Positions 51,994 through 60,762 of a stretch of 64,000 nucleotides of DNA are shown here, piece after piece. The number at the start of each line of letters is the position of its first letter. Positions within the stretch are counted from its first letter, which is position 1. Source of the DNA: JAWXBM01 sp964470455 (GTDB lineage: Bacteria; Pseudomonadota; Gammaproteobacteria; Xanthomonadales; SZUA-36); contig CAYYCX010000001.1 of assembly GCA_964470455.1 (NCBI GenBank), forward strand, positions 1 through 64,000, given 5' to 3'. Under the pieces are notes generated by a model, which worked only from the letters and a program-made list of their open reading frames with translations, was not told where the DNA came from and searched no databases. Position numbers and translations under genes: made by a program.

Positions 51994-52527
51994 ATGAACA
52001 GAAGCATGATGATTGGAAGCATTATCGGCGCAGTAGCCGTTACCGCCATCGGCAGTTGGGCCGGCTACCAGGTCCTGGATTCCGGTGAGTATGCGGAAGT
52101 CATTTCTGTAGAACCCGCGATGAAACTCGTCAGCATTCCGCGCGAGGAATGCAGCGACCAGCTGGTTACCACCCAAAAGCCGGTCAAGGACCCCAAGCAG
52201 ATTACCGGCACCGTGGCCGGCGCCGTGATTGGCGGCGTGCTGGGTAACCAGGTCGGCGGTGGCCGCGGCAAGGACATCGCCACCGTCGCAGGGGCGGTAG
52301 GCGGCGGCTATGCCGGCAACAAAATCCAGGAAAACATCCAGGAGAATAATGTCCAGCAGGAGATCAAGACGGTGTGCAACACGGTTTATGACCAGCGCGA
52401 AGAGCAGGATGGCTTCAATGTCACCTACGAGCTGGATGGCCGCGAACGCACCCTGCACATGGATTACGACCCTGGGCGCCGGATCCCGGTGGAAAACGGC
52501 CGGTTGGTGCTGGATCCCGTGAGCTGA
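51994..52527 (+). CDS. Glycine-zipper 2TM-domain protein
   Basis: 177 aa. N-terminal membrane anchor or signal (MNRSMMIGSIIGAVAVTAIG), then a glycine-zipper block (GTVAGAVIGGVLGNQVGGGR, GKDIATVAGAVGGGYAGNKI) and a C-terminal beta-like domain ending in IPVENGRLVLDPVS. Rick_17kDa-like envelope protein of the SlyB/YcfJ kind. ATG 51994, 7 nt after a perfect AGGAGG, is preferred to GTG 51991. Last gene before a strong terminator. Confidence 0.88.
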   Translation: MNRSMMIGSIIGAVAVTAIGSWAGYQVLDSGEYAEVISVEPAMKLVSIPREECSDQLVTTQKPVKDPKQITGTVAGAVIGGVLGNQVGGGRGKDIATVAGAVGGGYAGNKIQENIQENNVQQEIKTVCNTVYDQREEQDGFNVTYELDGRERTLHMDYDPGRRIPVENGRLVLDPVS

Positions 52528-52564
52528 TCATCGCCTTGCATCGCCGGCGGGAAGCCGGCTGACC

Positions 52565-52604
52565 CCATGCTCCCGGCGACCGTCTGCCGGGGGCATGGAT
52601 TTTC
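52565..52604 (+). terminator. Rho-independent terminator of the envelope-stress gene set
   Basis: CCATGCTCCCGGC pairs with GCCGGGGGCATGG (13 bp, one T-G pair, 8-nt loop) and is followed by ATTTTCC. It lies 38 bp after the glycine-zipper gene. Confidence 0.8.
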
Positions 52605-52703
52605 CCTGCCTGTAACCGGTCGTGACTACCGGCAGGTTGGATTTTTACGCATTTTGTGGAATGCTCAGCCTTCCAAACCATAACAACAGATACGGCATAC
52701 AGC

Positions 52704-53372
52704 ATGGCCAGACTTTACGTAGGCAACCACAACTACTCCAGTTGGTCTTTGCGTCCCTGGCTATGCCTGCGATGGGCTGGCATTCCATTCGAGGAACAGC
52801 TGGTCTCGCTCGCCCAGCCCGGTTACGGCGATGGAAGAATTGCCGAAGTTCTGGCCATCAGTCCGAATGGCAAGGTTCCCGCATTGCACGTCGACGGCCA
52901 GGTGATCTGGGACAGCCTGGCCATCATGGAGTGGGCGGCAGAGCAGTACCCTGATGCCCACCTGTGGCCACAGGACTGGCGCCAGCGGGCACTGGCCCGT
53001 TCCGCCGTCTGCGAAATGCATTCCGGTTTTACCGACCTGCGCAACAACCTGCCGATGAATATCCAGCGACGCTGCAAGGTCGGTTCGTGGCCCCAAGGTA
53101 CCCAAAGGGACATCAACCGCATCTTTGAGCTGTGGCGGCAATTGCGCGCCGGCAACGAAGACGCCGGGCCCTGGCTGTGCGGCCGGCGCGGGCTGGTCGA
53201 TGCCTTCTATGCGCCGGTGATGACCCGCTTTCGAACCTATGGAGTCGAATTGCCGGCTGACCTGCAGAAACCGGCGCAGGCGCTGTTCGAAGATGCCGAC
53301 TTCCGCGAATGGGAAATGCGACCGGTTACCGATGGTTTTGAACAAACCGATGGGTTGTACTCAAAGCAATGA
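52704..53372 (+). CDS. Glutathione S-transferase family protein
   Basis: 222 aa. Thioredoxin-like N-domain with YVGNHNYSSWSLRPWLCLRW (active Ser/Tyr region), conserved cis-Pro in NGKVPALHVDGQVIWDSLAI, then the all-helical C-domain (MEWAAEQYPDAHLWPQDWRQ). The NHNYSSWSLR phrase is that of a widespread bacterial GST group lacking a characterised substrate. ATG 52704 is preferred over the earlier in-frame codon at 52656, which lies in the terminator-downstream leader. Confidence 0.9.
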   Translation: MARLYVGNHNYSSWSLRPWLCLRWAGIPFEEQLVSLAQPGYGDGRIAEVLAISPNGKVPALHVDGQVIWDSLAIMEWAAEQYPDAHLWPQDWRQRALARSAVCEMHSGFTDLRNNLPMNIQRRCKVGSWPQGTQRDINRIFELWRQLRAGNEDAGPWLCGRRGLVDAFYAPVMTRFRTYGVELPADLQKPAQALFEDADFREWEMRPVTDGFEQTDGLYSKQ

Positions 53373-53620
53373 ACCCATTCTGCCGTGAAGCAGCGATTGC
53401 GCCACAGTTGCTGCTATTCTATGCGTCATTGAAGCTCGCGTGCTTGCGTTTGCACTGGAATTTCAACAAGCTTACCCGCGCATGCGGCCCGGTTTTCCAG
53501 GCTTGATGCTGTGGCACGACAGGAACCGGGTTCCGGGGGGAAACTCATGCATGTCCAGAATGTAAGCCGGCATTGTCACACCGGGCTTGGGCGCGGCCAA
53601 TGCGGGCGGGTGTGGCTATC

Positions 53621-54847
53621 ATGAAATTGCAGGAACTTCGGGTTCTGGTGATAGACGACAGCACCATGGCGCTGAGCGTGGCCCTGCAGCACCTGCATGG
53701 GGCCGGGCACCAGGCCGAAGCCAAGCACGGCTCGGAAGGCGCACTGGAACTGGTTCGCGAACTGAAGCCTGATGTGGTGATCTGCGATGTCATGATGCCG
53801 GGCATCAACGGCTTTGAACTCTGCGGCATGATTCGCAAGGACAAAAGCCTCGACGAAGTCCGTATCGTGATGGCTTCCGCCAAGGCTTATGAAGCTGACC
53901 GGAACAATGCAAAAAAGCTGGGAGCCGATGGCTACATCATCAAGCCATTCACCATCGAAAAATTCAATGAAGTCATCCAGTCGCTGGACACCATGCAGCT
54001 GACCGCCTGGGGCGTGCGCGGCACGCTGCCCGTTCCGCAGTTGGGCTACATCCGCTTCGGCGGCAATACTTCCTGTTACTCGCTGCAGTTTTCCAACAAC
54101 CGCCACCTGGTGTTCGATGCAGGCACCGGAATCAAGAACTGCGGTTCGGACATGCTCAAGGGTGGCAACAGGAACCTGAACATCGACCTGCTGATCACGC
54201 ATCCGCACTGGGACCACATCAATGCCTTTCCGTTTTTTGCACCCCTGTATATTCCCGGCAATGTGGTGCGGGTACACGGCTGCGCGCAGGATTCCGCAGG
54301 CTTTGAGCAGCTCATCGTGGCCCAGATGGATGGCACTTACTTTCCGGTCACCATCCGCGAATTCGGCGCGACGGTGAGTTTCCATGAAATATCCGAACAG
54401 GAACTGAACCTGGACGGCATCCGGGTGCGCACCCTGCTGCTCAAACACCCGGGACATTGCCTGGGATATCGGGTGGACCACGGTGGCAGGAGTTTCTGCT
54501 ACATCACCGACAACGAGCTATACCACGCTGATTCGGAGTTTGCCGACGAAGAATTCCTGCACAGCCTGGCCGAATTCTGCCGCGGCGCCAATGTGCTGGT
54601 GCACGATTGCACCTATTTTGATGAGGAATACGCCACCAAGGTCCACTGGGGGCACTCGCCGCTGTCGGAAGTGTGCCGCCTGGCCAGCCTGGCTGAAGCC
54701 GAGCGGCTATGGATACATCACCACGATCCCAGCCAGGATGATGTCGCCATCGAACGCAAGCTGGAATTCTGCGCCACTGCGCTGGAGAAGCTCGGCAGCA
54801 AAACCGTCGCGGTCCTGCCCCGGGAAGGCCAGCGGGAAGTGGTGTGA
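53621..54847 (+). CDS. Response-regulator receiver fused to metallo-beta-lactamase-fold hydrolase
   Basis: 408 aa. Residues 5-122 form a receiver with the phospho-acceptor D56 (VVICDVMMPGINGFELCG) and Lys in GYIIKPFTIEKF. Residues 130-405 form a metallo-beta-lactamase hydrolase with the metal motif LLITHPHWDHINAF (H194, H196, D198, H199), downstream ligands in LLLKHPGHCLGYRVDH and IHHHDPSQDD. The hydrolase part resembles class III cyclic-nucleotide phosphodiesterase-like or Lactamase_B_2 proteins. Its activity is probably switched by phosphorylation. No kinase gene is adjacent. ATG 53621 gives a start exactly at the receiver. Confidence 0.87.
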   Translation: MKLQELRVLVIDDSTMALSVALQHLHGAGHQAEAKHGSEGALELVRELKPDVVICDVMMPGINGFELCGMIRKDKSLDEVRIVMASAKAYEADRNNAKKLGADGYIIKPFTIEKFNEVIQSLDTMQLTAWGVRGTLPVPQLGYIRFGGNTSCYSLQFSNNRHLVFDAGTGIKNCGSDMLKGGNRNLNIDLLITHPHWDHINAFPFFAPLYIPGNVVRVHGCAQDSAGFEQLIVAQMDGTYFPVTIREFGATVSFHEISEQELNLDGIRVRTLLLKHPGHCLGYRVDHGGRSFCYITDNELYHADSEFADEEFLHSLAEFCRGANVLVHDCTYFDEEYATKVHWGHSPLSEVCRLASLAEAERLWIHHHDPSQDDVAIERKLEFCATALEKLGSKTVAVLPREGQREVV

Positions 54848-54854
54848 ACAGATC

Positions 54855-55634
54855 CTAGCCTTCAACCAGGGCCAACACACGCAATGGGCTGCCTGAACCC
54901 TGCTTGATCTTGAGCGGCGCCGCCAGGATCACTGCACCTTTGGGCGGCAGCTGGTCCAGGTTGGTCAGACTGGCCAGGCCGAAACGATTGGAACCGTGCA
55001 TGCCGCCGTGGCAGGGGAATGGCGGGTCAAAAGCAAACGCCTGGCCGGCATCGGTACCCACGGTTTCGGTACCAAAGCCCAGCACGTTGCGTTCATTCGC
55101 GAGGAACTGCACTACTTCTCCACTGGGTCCCGGCGTATGCGCGCCGGATTCATCCATGTTGAGGTAATGGTCATGCTCGGTGCGTTTGGACCAGCCGGTG
55201 CGCAGCAGGAACCAGCTGCCCGCCTCAATTTTCCCGTGCTGCTTCTCCCAGTCAAGAACATGCTCGACGGTCAGCAGGAAATCCGGATTCTTCTCGACCT
55301 CTGCCACAACATCCACCACACAGGCCGGCGCAATGAAACGCTCCACCGCGATGGTGTCGGTGGCGTTCTGTTCATAGTCCTTGCCACTCACCCAGTGAAT
55401 CGGCGCATCAAAATGAGTACCGGTATGCTCGCTGCACTTGAAGTTGTTCCAGTACCATGCCGGCCCGCGGTCATCGTATCGGCATATTTCTTCCATGCTG
55501 AATGGCCAGTGCAGGTTCCACTGCGGCGGCAACTGAAGCACCGGAGTACCATCATGCAGGGTATTGGTCAGGTCCACGACCCTGATTTTTCGGGTGGCAA
55601 TTTCAGCTACCAGGCTGTGCAGCGTACCAGGCAT
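54855..55634 (-). CDS. Cyclase / kynurenine-formamidase-family metal hydrolase
   Basis: 259 aa. The metal motif H-T-G-T-H-F-D-A-P-I-H is complete (SEHTGTHFDAPIHW, about residue 75-88). RKIRVVDLTNTLHDGTPVL opens the domain and VLGFGTETVGTDAGQAF follows. The family hydrolyses N-formylkynurenine, isatin or related amides and lactones. ATG 55634 has AAGGAGAA 8 nt upstream, so the codon at 55667 is rejected. It converges on the receiver-MBL gene, 7 bp apart. Confidence 0.88.
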   Translation of the reverse strand: MPGTLHSLVAEIATRKIRVVDLTNTLHDGTPVLQLPPQWNLHWPFSMEEICRYDDRGPAWYWNNFKCSEHTGTHFDAPIHWVSGKDYEQNATDTIAVERFIAPACVVDVVAEVEKNPDFLLTVEHVLDWEKQHGKIEAGSWFLLRTGWSKRTEHDHYLNMDESGAHTPGPSGEVVQFLANERNVLGFGTETVGTDAGQAFAFDPPFPCHGGMHGSNRFGLASLTNLDQLPPKGAVILAAPLKIKQGSGSPLRVLALVEG

Positions 55635-55807
55635 GATGGGTTCTCCTTCGGATTGATGTTGAATCATTGACGAACTGATTGCTTGTCCGTCACTCTATCC
55701 GATAATGTTATATATATGAAATATTTTTTGAAAGATCGCCGCAGTGGAAAATTTCCCGGCGAACCCCAGTCCCAACTCATCGCAGGGCTGCGGCCCATGA
55801 AGGAACC

Positions 55808-57127
55808 ATGAAGACACTATTGATCACGCTGGTCCTCGTTCTGTTCAGCAATGTCCTGGCTGCCGACCCGGTCAGGAAAGGCGAAGCCCGCCTGCGCTGG
55901 GAACGGATGAACCAAATCCGCATGGACAAATTTGACCTGGTCCTGCCCGAAGTCATGCGTGAGAACGGGGTAGATATGTGGATCACGGTCAATCGCGAAG
56001 GCTATGAGGATCCATTGACTGAAGATTTCGGCCGCGGCTATGTCACGGACTGGGGCTTTTACATTTTCACGGACCGGGGCGGCAACCGTATCGAGCGAGC
56101 TGCATTAGGTATCGGCACTTACCTGGTGGAGGAAAACGGTGCTTACGATATTTACAGCGAGGAATTCAACCTCGCGGAATTCGTTGCCGAACGGGACCCC
56201 AAAGTCATTGCACTGAATTTTGCGGAACACATCGGCGCGGCTGACGGATTGACCACAACGGCGCTGGCCCGCCTGACCCGTGAACTCGGTGAGAAGTACG
56301 CCAGCCGCTTTGTGTCCGCGCAGAAACTGGCTTCCGACTTCCGTTCCCGGCGAGTGGCGAGTGAAATTGCCGGGTTTGCCGAGGCCGGTGAGAAGTCCCG
56401 CATCATCGCGGAGCGGGCTTTGTCCAACGAAGTGATCACGCCCGGGAAAACCACTCTGGAAGAAGTGGCCTGGTGGATTCGCGAGCAGCAATTCGAACAG
56501 GGACTGGGCACCTCGTTCGGCATGCCTTCGGTGTATATCACCGGACCTGATGGTTTTGTGGCCTTGTCCACCGCACACATCATCCAGCGGGGTGATTTCC
56601 TGGCGCTGGATTTTGGAGTGGGTTACCTGAATTTCCACACCGACGTCAAACGCCTGGCCTATGTCCTTAAAGAGGGAGAGACCGAGCTGCCGGCCAGCAT
56701 GCAGAAGGCCTTTGACAATGGCCGGAAAGTACGTGACCTGCTCAAGCAGCACATCCATGCCGGCAAAACGGCCGGCGAAATTTACGACCTGGTCAACAGC
56801 AAAATCAGCGAGGCCGGTTTTGCGGTGATGGCTGAGTTCAACAAGCCCACCACGGACCCGGACATCGTCGATGTCATCATTGGCTGCCACTCCGTGGGCA
56901 ATCTGGGCCATGGCATTGGTCCTTCGATCGCCTGGTTCAATCCCGAGCGCATGAAGTACATGATCCACCCCAGCAACCTGTTTTCAATCGAGCTGTTTGC
57001 CTACACCGCCATACCCGAGTGGGGCGGCAAGAAGCTGCGCATTCCGCTGGAAGACGATGCCATCGTCACCGAGCGGGGCGTGGAGTGGCTATACCCCGTC
57101 AATGAGCGTGTGCTGCTGATACGCTGA
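55808..57127 (+). CDS. Secreted M24-family (Xaa-Pro) metallopeptidase
   Basis: 439 aa. Sec signal MKTLLITLVLVLFSNVLA-ADP. The pita-bread domain shows dimetal ligands: two Asp in FLALDFGVGYLNFHTDVKR, His in NLGHGIGPSIAW, Glu in NLFSIELFAYT and Glu in VTERGVEWLYP. Such secreted M24 proteins cleave X-Pro peptides or related amides in the periplasm. An AT-rich 140-bp promoter region with TATATATGA lies upstream. It converges on the Fe-S protein gene, 2 bp apart. Confidence 0.88.
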   Translation: MKTLLITLVLVLFSNVLAADPVRKGEARLRWERMNQIRMDKFDLVLPEVMRENGVDMWITVNREGYEDPLTEDFGRGYVTDWGFYIFTDRGGNRIERAALGIGTYLVEENGAYDIYSEEFNLAEFVAERDPKVIALNFAEHIGAADGLTTTALARLTRELGEKYASRFVSAQKLASDFRSRRVASEIAGFAEAGEKSRIIAERALSNEVITPGKTTLEEVAWWIREQQFEQGLGTSFGMPSVYITGPDGFVALSTAHIIQRGDFLALDFGVGYLNFHTDVKRLAYVLKEGETELPASMQKAFDNGRKVRDLLKQHIHAGKTAGEIYDLVNSKISEAGFAVMAEFNKPTTDPDIVDVIIGCHSVGNLGHGIGPSIAWFNPERMKYMIHPSNLFSIELFAYTAIPEWGGKKLRIPLEDDAIVTERGVEWLYPVNERVLLIR

Positions 57128-57129
57128 AA

Positions 57130-58137
57130 TCATTGCGGGTCCTGGCCAGCCGCTTTGGCTGCCTTGCGGGCGCGCCATTTCAGCATTTTCTCAGCCAGCT
57201 TAGGCGCGGTCCCTGGCTTGCTCCAGGGGCACACCGCCAGGCAGATGCCACAAGCCAGGGTTTCACCAAAATAGGGAATGCAGGCATCGAAATCCACGTA
57301 CCACTTCTCCACCCCGCGAACCATTTGTTTCACATCAAAAATGGCGCCCGGCGGACAGGCATTGGCGCAGACCTGGCAGCGGGTGCAGAAATCATCGGCA
57401 CCGAAATCCGCAGGCTGGTCGAAAACCAGCGGCATGTCGGTGGTGACTGCCGCGAGCCTGAATGAAGAACCATACTCGCGATTGATCAGGGATCCATGTT
57501 TGCCCAATTCACCCAGGCCGGCGGCGATGGCAGCCGGCATCATGCTCAGCCCGGAGGCATAAGGACCTGGCCAGGCCTTGGCCGAGTGCCCCTGCTGCAG
57601 GATATAGTTATTCAGGCGACGGGCGACCCGCGATGCCCGGTTGTATTGTCGCCCGACTTCCACGCCGGCGTCGGGTTGTTCCAGTGAGGCGGGCGCCTTT
57701 CGAATTTCGTCATAGTCCATGCTGACGCCAATGATGATGACATTGGCTTCTTCAACCGCGTAGCCCTCGTAAACGTATTCGGGTTGCATAGGTGTGATGC
57801 CAACCAGGTCACCCTCGTTTTCCAGTACGAATTGCCTGACCAGCCGGGTCCACTCTCCGGCCGGTTTCTCCACCCGAATCGCTGCCTTCTCCACCGGCCT
57901 TGGGCCACGGTCGGCTGCGGGTGTGAATACTTCGCGCATCTCGGGCGATTGGCGGTGGTAATCGATCACCACCTGTTGCAACAGGCCGTGGGTTTGCCGT
58001 TCAGGCGGATGCCAGAAAAACGGCGAAGGACGGCGAGTTTCAGTCTCGCCCAGTCCGTTCACGGTATTACCGGAAATTTCCGGAAACGCCGAGGTGAACA
58101 GCGGATTGGCAACGTAGTCGTGGGGCTTTTTCCTCAT
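57130..58137 (-). CDS. Reductive-dehalogenase-like (RdhA/QueG superfamily) Fe-S protein
   Basis: 335 aa. The C-terminus holds two ferredoxin-like clusters, FCTRCQVCANACPPGAI (C251, C254, C257, C261) and ACIPYFGETLACGICLAVCP (C286, C296, C299, C303). Upstream is the corrinoid-binding-type domain (ANVIIIGVSMDYDEI, AKAWPGPYASGLSMMPAAIA, AGLGELGKHGSLINREYGSS). This is the catalytic arrangement of B12-dependent reductive dehalogenases, not the tRNA enzyme QueG. No Tat signal and no RdhB anchor, so it is cytoplasmic and shorter than respiratory RdhA. Substrate unknown. Confidence 0.85.
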   Translation of the reverse strand: MRKKPHDYVANPLFTSAFPEISGNTVNGLGETETRRPSPFFWHPPERQTHGLLQQVVIDYHRQSPEMREVFTPAADRGPRPVEKAAIRVEKPAGEWTRLVRQFVLENEGDLVGITPMQPEYVYEGYAVEEANVIIIGVSMDYDEIRKAPASLEQPDAGVEVGRQYNRASRVARRLNNYILQQGHSAKAWPGPYASGLSMMPAAIAAGLGELGKHGSLINREYGSSFRLAAVTTDMPLVFDQPADFGADDFCTRCQVCANACPPGAIFDVKQMVRGVEKWYVDFDACIPYFGETLACGICLAVCPWSKPGTAPKLAEKMLKWRARKAAKAAGQDPQ

Positions 58138-58177
58138 TCACGCGTCAGCCGTATACTCAGGGCCAATCTCGGTGCTG

Positions 58178-59134
58178 TCAGGGCGAAGTCCGGGCTGCCG
58201 GCGGGACCATGCCGAGAATGGTTGCGCGCACTTGATCAAACGCCGCGTTACCGGGCATGACCAGTTCAAAGTGCCCGCCATTCTCCGGAATGATGATCTC
58301 CACGGATTCTCCCAGGCTTTTCGCTTTGGCCTGGTAGGCGCGCGAAACCGTCAACCAGCCTTCATCATGATCACCATTCACAATCACCTGCGGAACACCG
58401 AGCGGCAACAGGGCTGCCGCTGAACCGTCGATATAGCGCTGCGGAAATTCTTCCGGACTGCCGCCGGCCAGTTTCTGGGAAGCGCCGCCGCAGGTCTGGT
58501 TACGGTAAGTCAGTTCCAGGTCCGCTGCCGGAGCCAATGCGACCACGCCTGCCAAAGCCAGAGGGTTTTCCATGTAGAGTTCGCTTTCGGGGGGCAGCTT
58601 GTGCCGCGCAGCCAGCCACAGCGCCAGATGGCCACCGGCCGAATGCCCGGCCACCACCACGCGGTTGAGATCCAGCCTGTTTTCGGCAGCGACTTTGCGC
58701 ACATAATCGGTGCCGTTGGCTACGTCCAGGAAAGTCCCTGGCCAGCCACCGCCCTCATCGCCCACGCGGCGGAATTCCAGTGTCCAGGTGGCCAGGCCGT
58801 TATCGGCCAGGTCCTGCGCCATGGCTGCCAGGTGGCCAAGATTGTATTGCGCCAGCCAGCATCCGCCATGCACCAGCACCACCACCGGAAACGGGCCCTC
58901 GCCCTCGGGCAGGCGCAGGTCCGCGAACTGGAACTCGCCCTCACCGTACTGATAGCGACGATCTGCCGGCGGTTCGGGCTGGGCCAGCAACTCCGGGACA
59001 CCGGCGAGTTTGATGGCCGCAGCAGTGGTCGATTCAGCCGGGCTGGAATCATCAGCCACAAGACCGGCAGCCAGGGTGGCAGTCATCAAGGCAGCCAATA
59101 CGCGGATCATGTTTTGGATTTTCACTTCAGTCAC
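58178..59134 (-). CDS. Secreted alpha/beta-hydrolase (BD-FAE/esterase type)
   Basis: 318 aa. A signal peptide follows a short leader (MIRVLAALMTATLAAGLVA-DDS). Oxyanion-hole motif VVLVHGGCWLAQYNL, nucleophile elbow VVVAGHSAGGHLALW (G-H-S-A-G) and late Asp/His in VIVNGDHDEGW and PENGGHFELV. These mark the kynurenine-formamidase-like carboxylesterases. GTG 59134 has GGGAG 8 nt upstream; ATG 59110 lacks a ribosome site. It sits 13 bp after the Nramp-like gene and is probably co-transcribed. Confidence 0.85.
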   Translation of the reverse strand: MTEVKIQNMIRVLAALMTATLAAGLVADDSSPAESTTAAAIKLAGVPELLAQPEPPADRRYQYGEGEFQFADLRLPEGEGPFPVVVLVHGGCWLAQYNLGHLAAMAQDLADNGLATWTLEFRRVGDEGGGWPGTFLDVANGTDYVRKVAAENRLDLNRVVVAGHSAGGHLALWLAARHKLPPESELYMENPLALAGVVALAPAADLELTYRNQTCGGASQKLAGGSPEEFPQRYIDGSAAALLPLGVPQVIVNGDHDEGWLTVSRAYQAKAKSLGESVEIIIPENGGHFELVMPGNAAFDQVRATILGMVPPAARTSP

Positions 59135-59147
59135 GGTAAAAGCTCCC

Positions 59148-60467
59148 TCAGAACATAGCCAGATAATCAGGCACTTTGTCGATGCCCAGTGCGATGGCCA
59201 CCAACAGGCACATCACCAGGATCAGGTTACGCCAGAAACCCGCGGTATGCTCGCCCATCACGTCTTTCCTGTTCAGCAGCCAGATCATGGCCAGCAGCAC
59301 CATCGGAATGATCAGCACATTGACGCCCATCAGCAGAATCACTTTCAGCATGGCCGGGAAAGTCCAGACTGGCGCCAGAACTGCGGCCAGCAGCGTCACC
59401 GCGATCAACAGGCGGCGGAACAGTTTGTTGTCGGCGGAGTAAGTCCAGTCCTGGCCCAGCATGTCCAGCGTCAGGTAAATCACCACCTGCACGCAGATCA
59501 CCAGGGTGGTCAGGGCGGCGATGAACAGGCCCAGGGTGAAAATCGGTGGGCCGAGAAATGCGATCGCGGGGGGAAATGCGAAGGTCAGCACCTGCCCGGC
59601 CGCGTTGACAGTCTCAATGCTGGCGTGATTTTCCAGCGGATATAACGCAAAACCGCCGGCGATGAGTATGAACATGGCATAGGCGCCAAAAATCACTCCC
59701 AGGTTCAGCACCGACTTGCGCAGGTCGCGGTTGAGGCTGCTGGCATCACTGCCCGAGTCGGAACTCAGGTAAGGAATGGCCAGCAGCGCACCCGGGGCGA
59801 TGGCGGAACCGACGATGGCGATGATCGACCCGGTGCTCAGGCGCATGGTATCCGTTCCCGGCACCGGCAGATCCGCGGGAATGCGGGGAATGAAGCCGGC
59901 CAGGATAGCGCCGATGTCGGAAAAACTGCGCAGGGCGATCAGCAGGAAACAGAAGAACATCAGCACCATCATCAGGGTCATGGCCCTCTGCATGCGGTCA
60001 TAACCCTGCGACAGCACCAGCCACAGAACCAGCGCACCGAGGCCCACCGAGGTAGCCATCTCGAAATTCCGGTACGTGCCCAGCTGTTCGGCTGTCGCGC
60101 CGATGACTGGCGGGTGCATGCCGAACAGTGAGAGGAATGCCGAAGTCATCACGGAAAACTGGCCCATGGCCACCAGGATGTGGATGGGTACGTTGATGGC
60201 CAGGAAAAACCACGCCACCGAAGGATGAATGCGCCGCCGCACGATCGACATCATGCCTTCACCCCGATTCACGCTGCCGATGCGCGACGAGGAGTCCACC
60301 GCAATCACGAACAGGGGCAGCATGAACAACACCACCCACAGCAGCTCATAGCGGAACCAGGCTCCGGCCAGGATCAGCGAAGCCACGGCACCGGCGCCCA
60401 TGGTTCCCGCCGCGATCACCGCGGCCGGACCCACCAATTCATTGAACAGCCTGACTATGGACTTCAT
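59148..60467 (-). CDS. Nramp-related transporter lacking the canonical metal-binding motifs
   Basis: 439 aa, 11-12 TM segments. TM1 reads GPAAVIAAGTMGAGAVASLI where true Nramp has D-P-G-N. TM6 reads GALLAIPYLSSDSGSD where Nramp has M-P-H-N. The overall Nramp/SLC11 layout is clear, but the transition-metal ligands are missing, so the substrate is probably not Mn or Fe. Mg-transporting NRMT and other Nramp-related proteins also vary here. Divergent from the VOC-RidA set. Confidence 0.82.
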   Translation of the reverse strand: MKSIVRLFNELVGPAAVIAAGTMGAGAVASLILAGAWFRYELLWVVLFMLPLFVIAVDSSSRIGSVNRGEGMMSIVRRRIHPSVAWFFLAINVPIHILVAMGQFSVMTSAFLSLFGMHPPVIGATAEQLGTYRNFEMATSVGLGALVLWLVLSQGYDRMQRAMTLMMVLMFFCFLLIALRSFSDIGAILAGFIPRIPADLPVPGTDTMRLSTGSIIAIVGSAIAPGALLAIPYLSSDSGSDASSLNRDLRKSVLNLGVIFGAYAMFILIAGGFALYPLENHASIETVNAAGQVLTFAFPPAIAFLGPPIFTLGLFIAALTTLVICVQVVIYLTLDMLGQDWTYSADNKLFRRLLIAVTLLAAVLAPVWTFPAMLKVILLMGVNVLIIPMVLLAMIWLLNRKDVMGEHTAGFWRNLILVMCLLVAIALGIDKVPDYLAMF

Positions 60468-60717
60468 AATGCGACGTGCCTCATGAAAACTGCCTGTTGA
60501 TGAAGCTCCAGAAATGCAAAGCCCCCACGGGAACCTTGCTCGAGCGGACTTTGCGCCTGTAGTGATCAGGGCACCCGGCCGCCGCCGATTCTACAACCAT
60601 GCCCATGATGCATGTTGCGGGTTGCGCAGAAAGCAACAAATTGGTGCAAGCAGCGTTATGCAAGCTTTTGCGAGTAACGTTAGTCTAGAATCGCCCTGAA
60701 TTGACTTCATTCACTCA

Positions 60718-60745
60718 CCCGGGTTCAGGTATACCTGAGACCGGG
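60718..60745. promoter_or_regulatory. Extended palindrome upstream of the VOC-RidA-dehydrogenase operon
   Basis: A perfect 14-bp core TCAGGTATACCTGA (60725-60738) is flanked by matched outer arms CCCGG/CCGGG with two mismatched bases between. It ends 17 bp before the VOC start codon. The G-T-A-T-A-C centre is typical of GntR or IclR-type operators. No regulator gene of those families is in the window. Confidence 0.7.
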
Positions 60746-60762
60746 ACCGACAGGAAATGCGC

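Noticed and set aside
53513..53530. TGGCACG upstream of the receiver-MBL gene as a -24 box
   Set aside because: There is no GC at the required -12 spacing.
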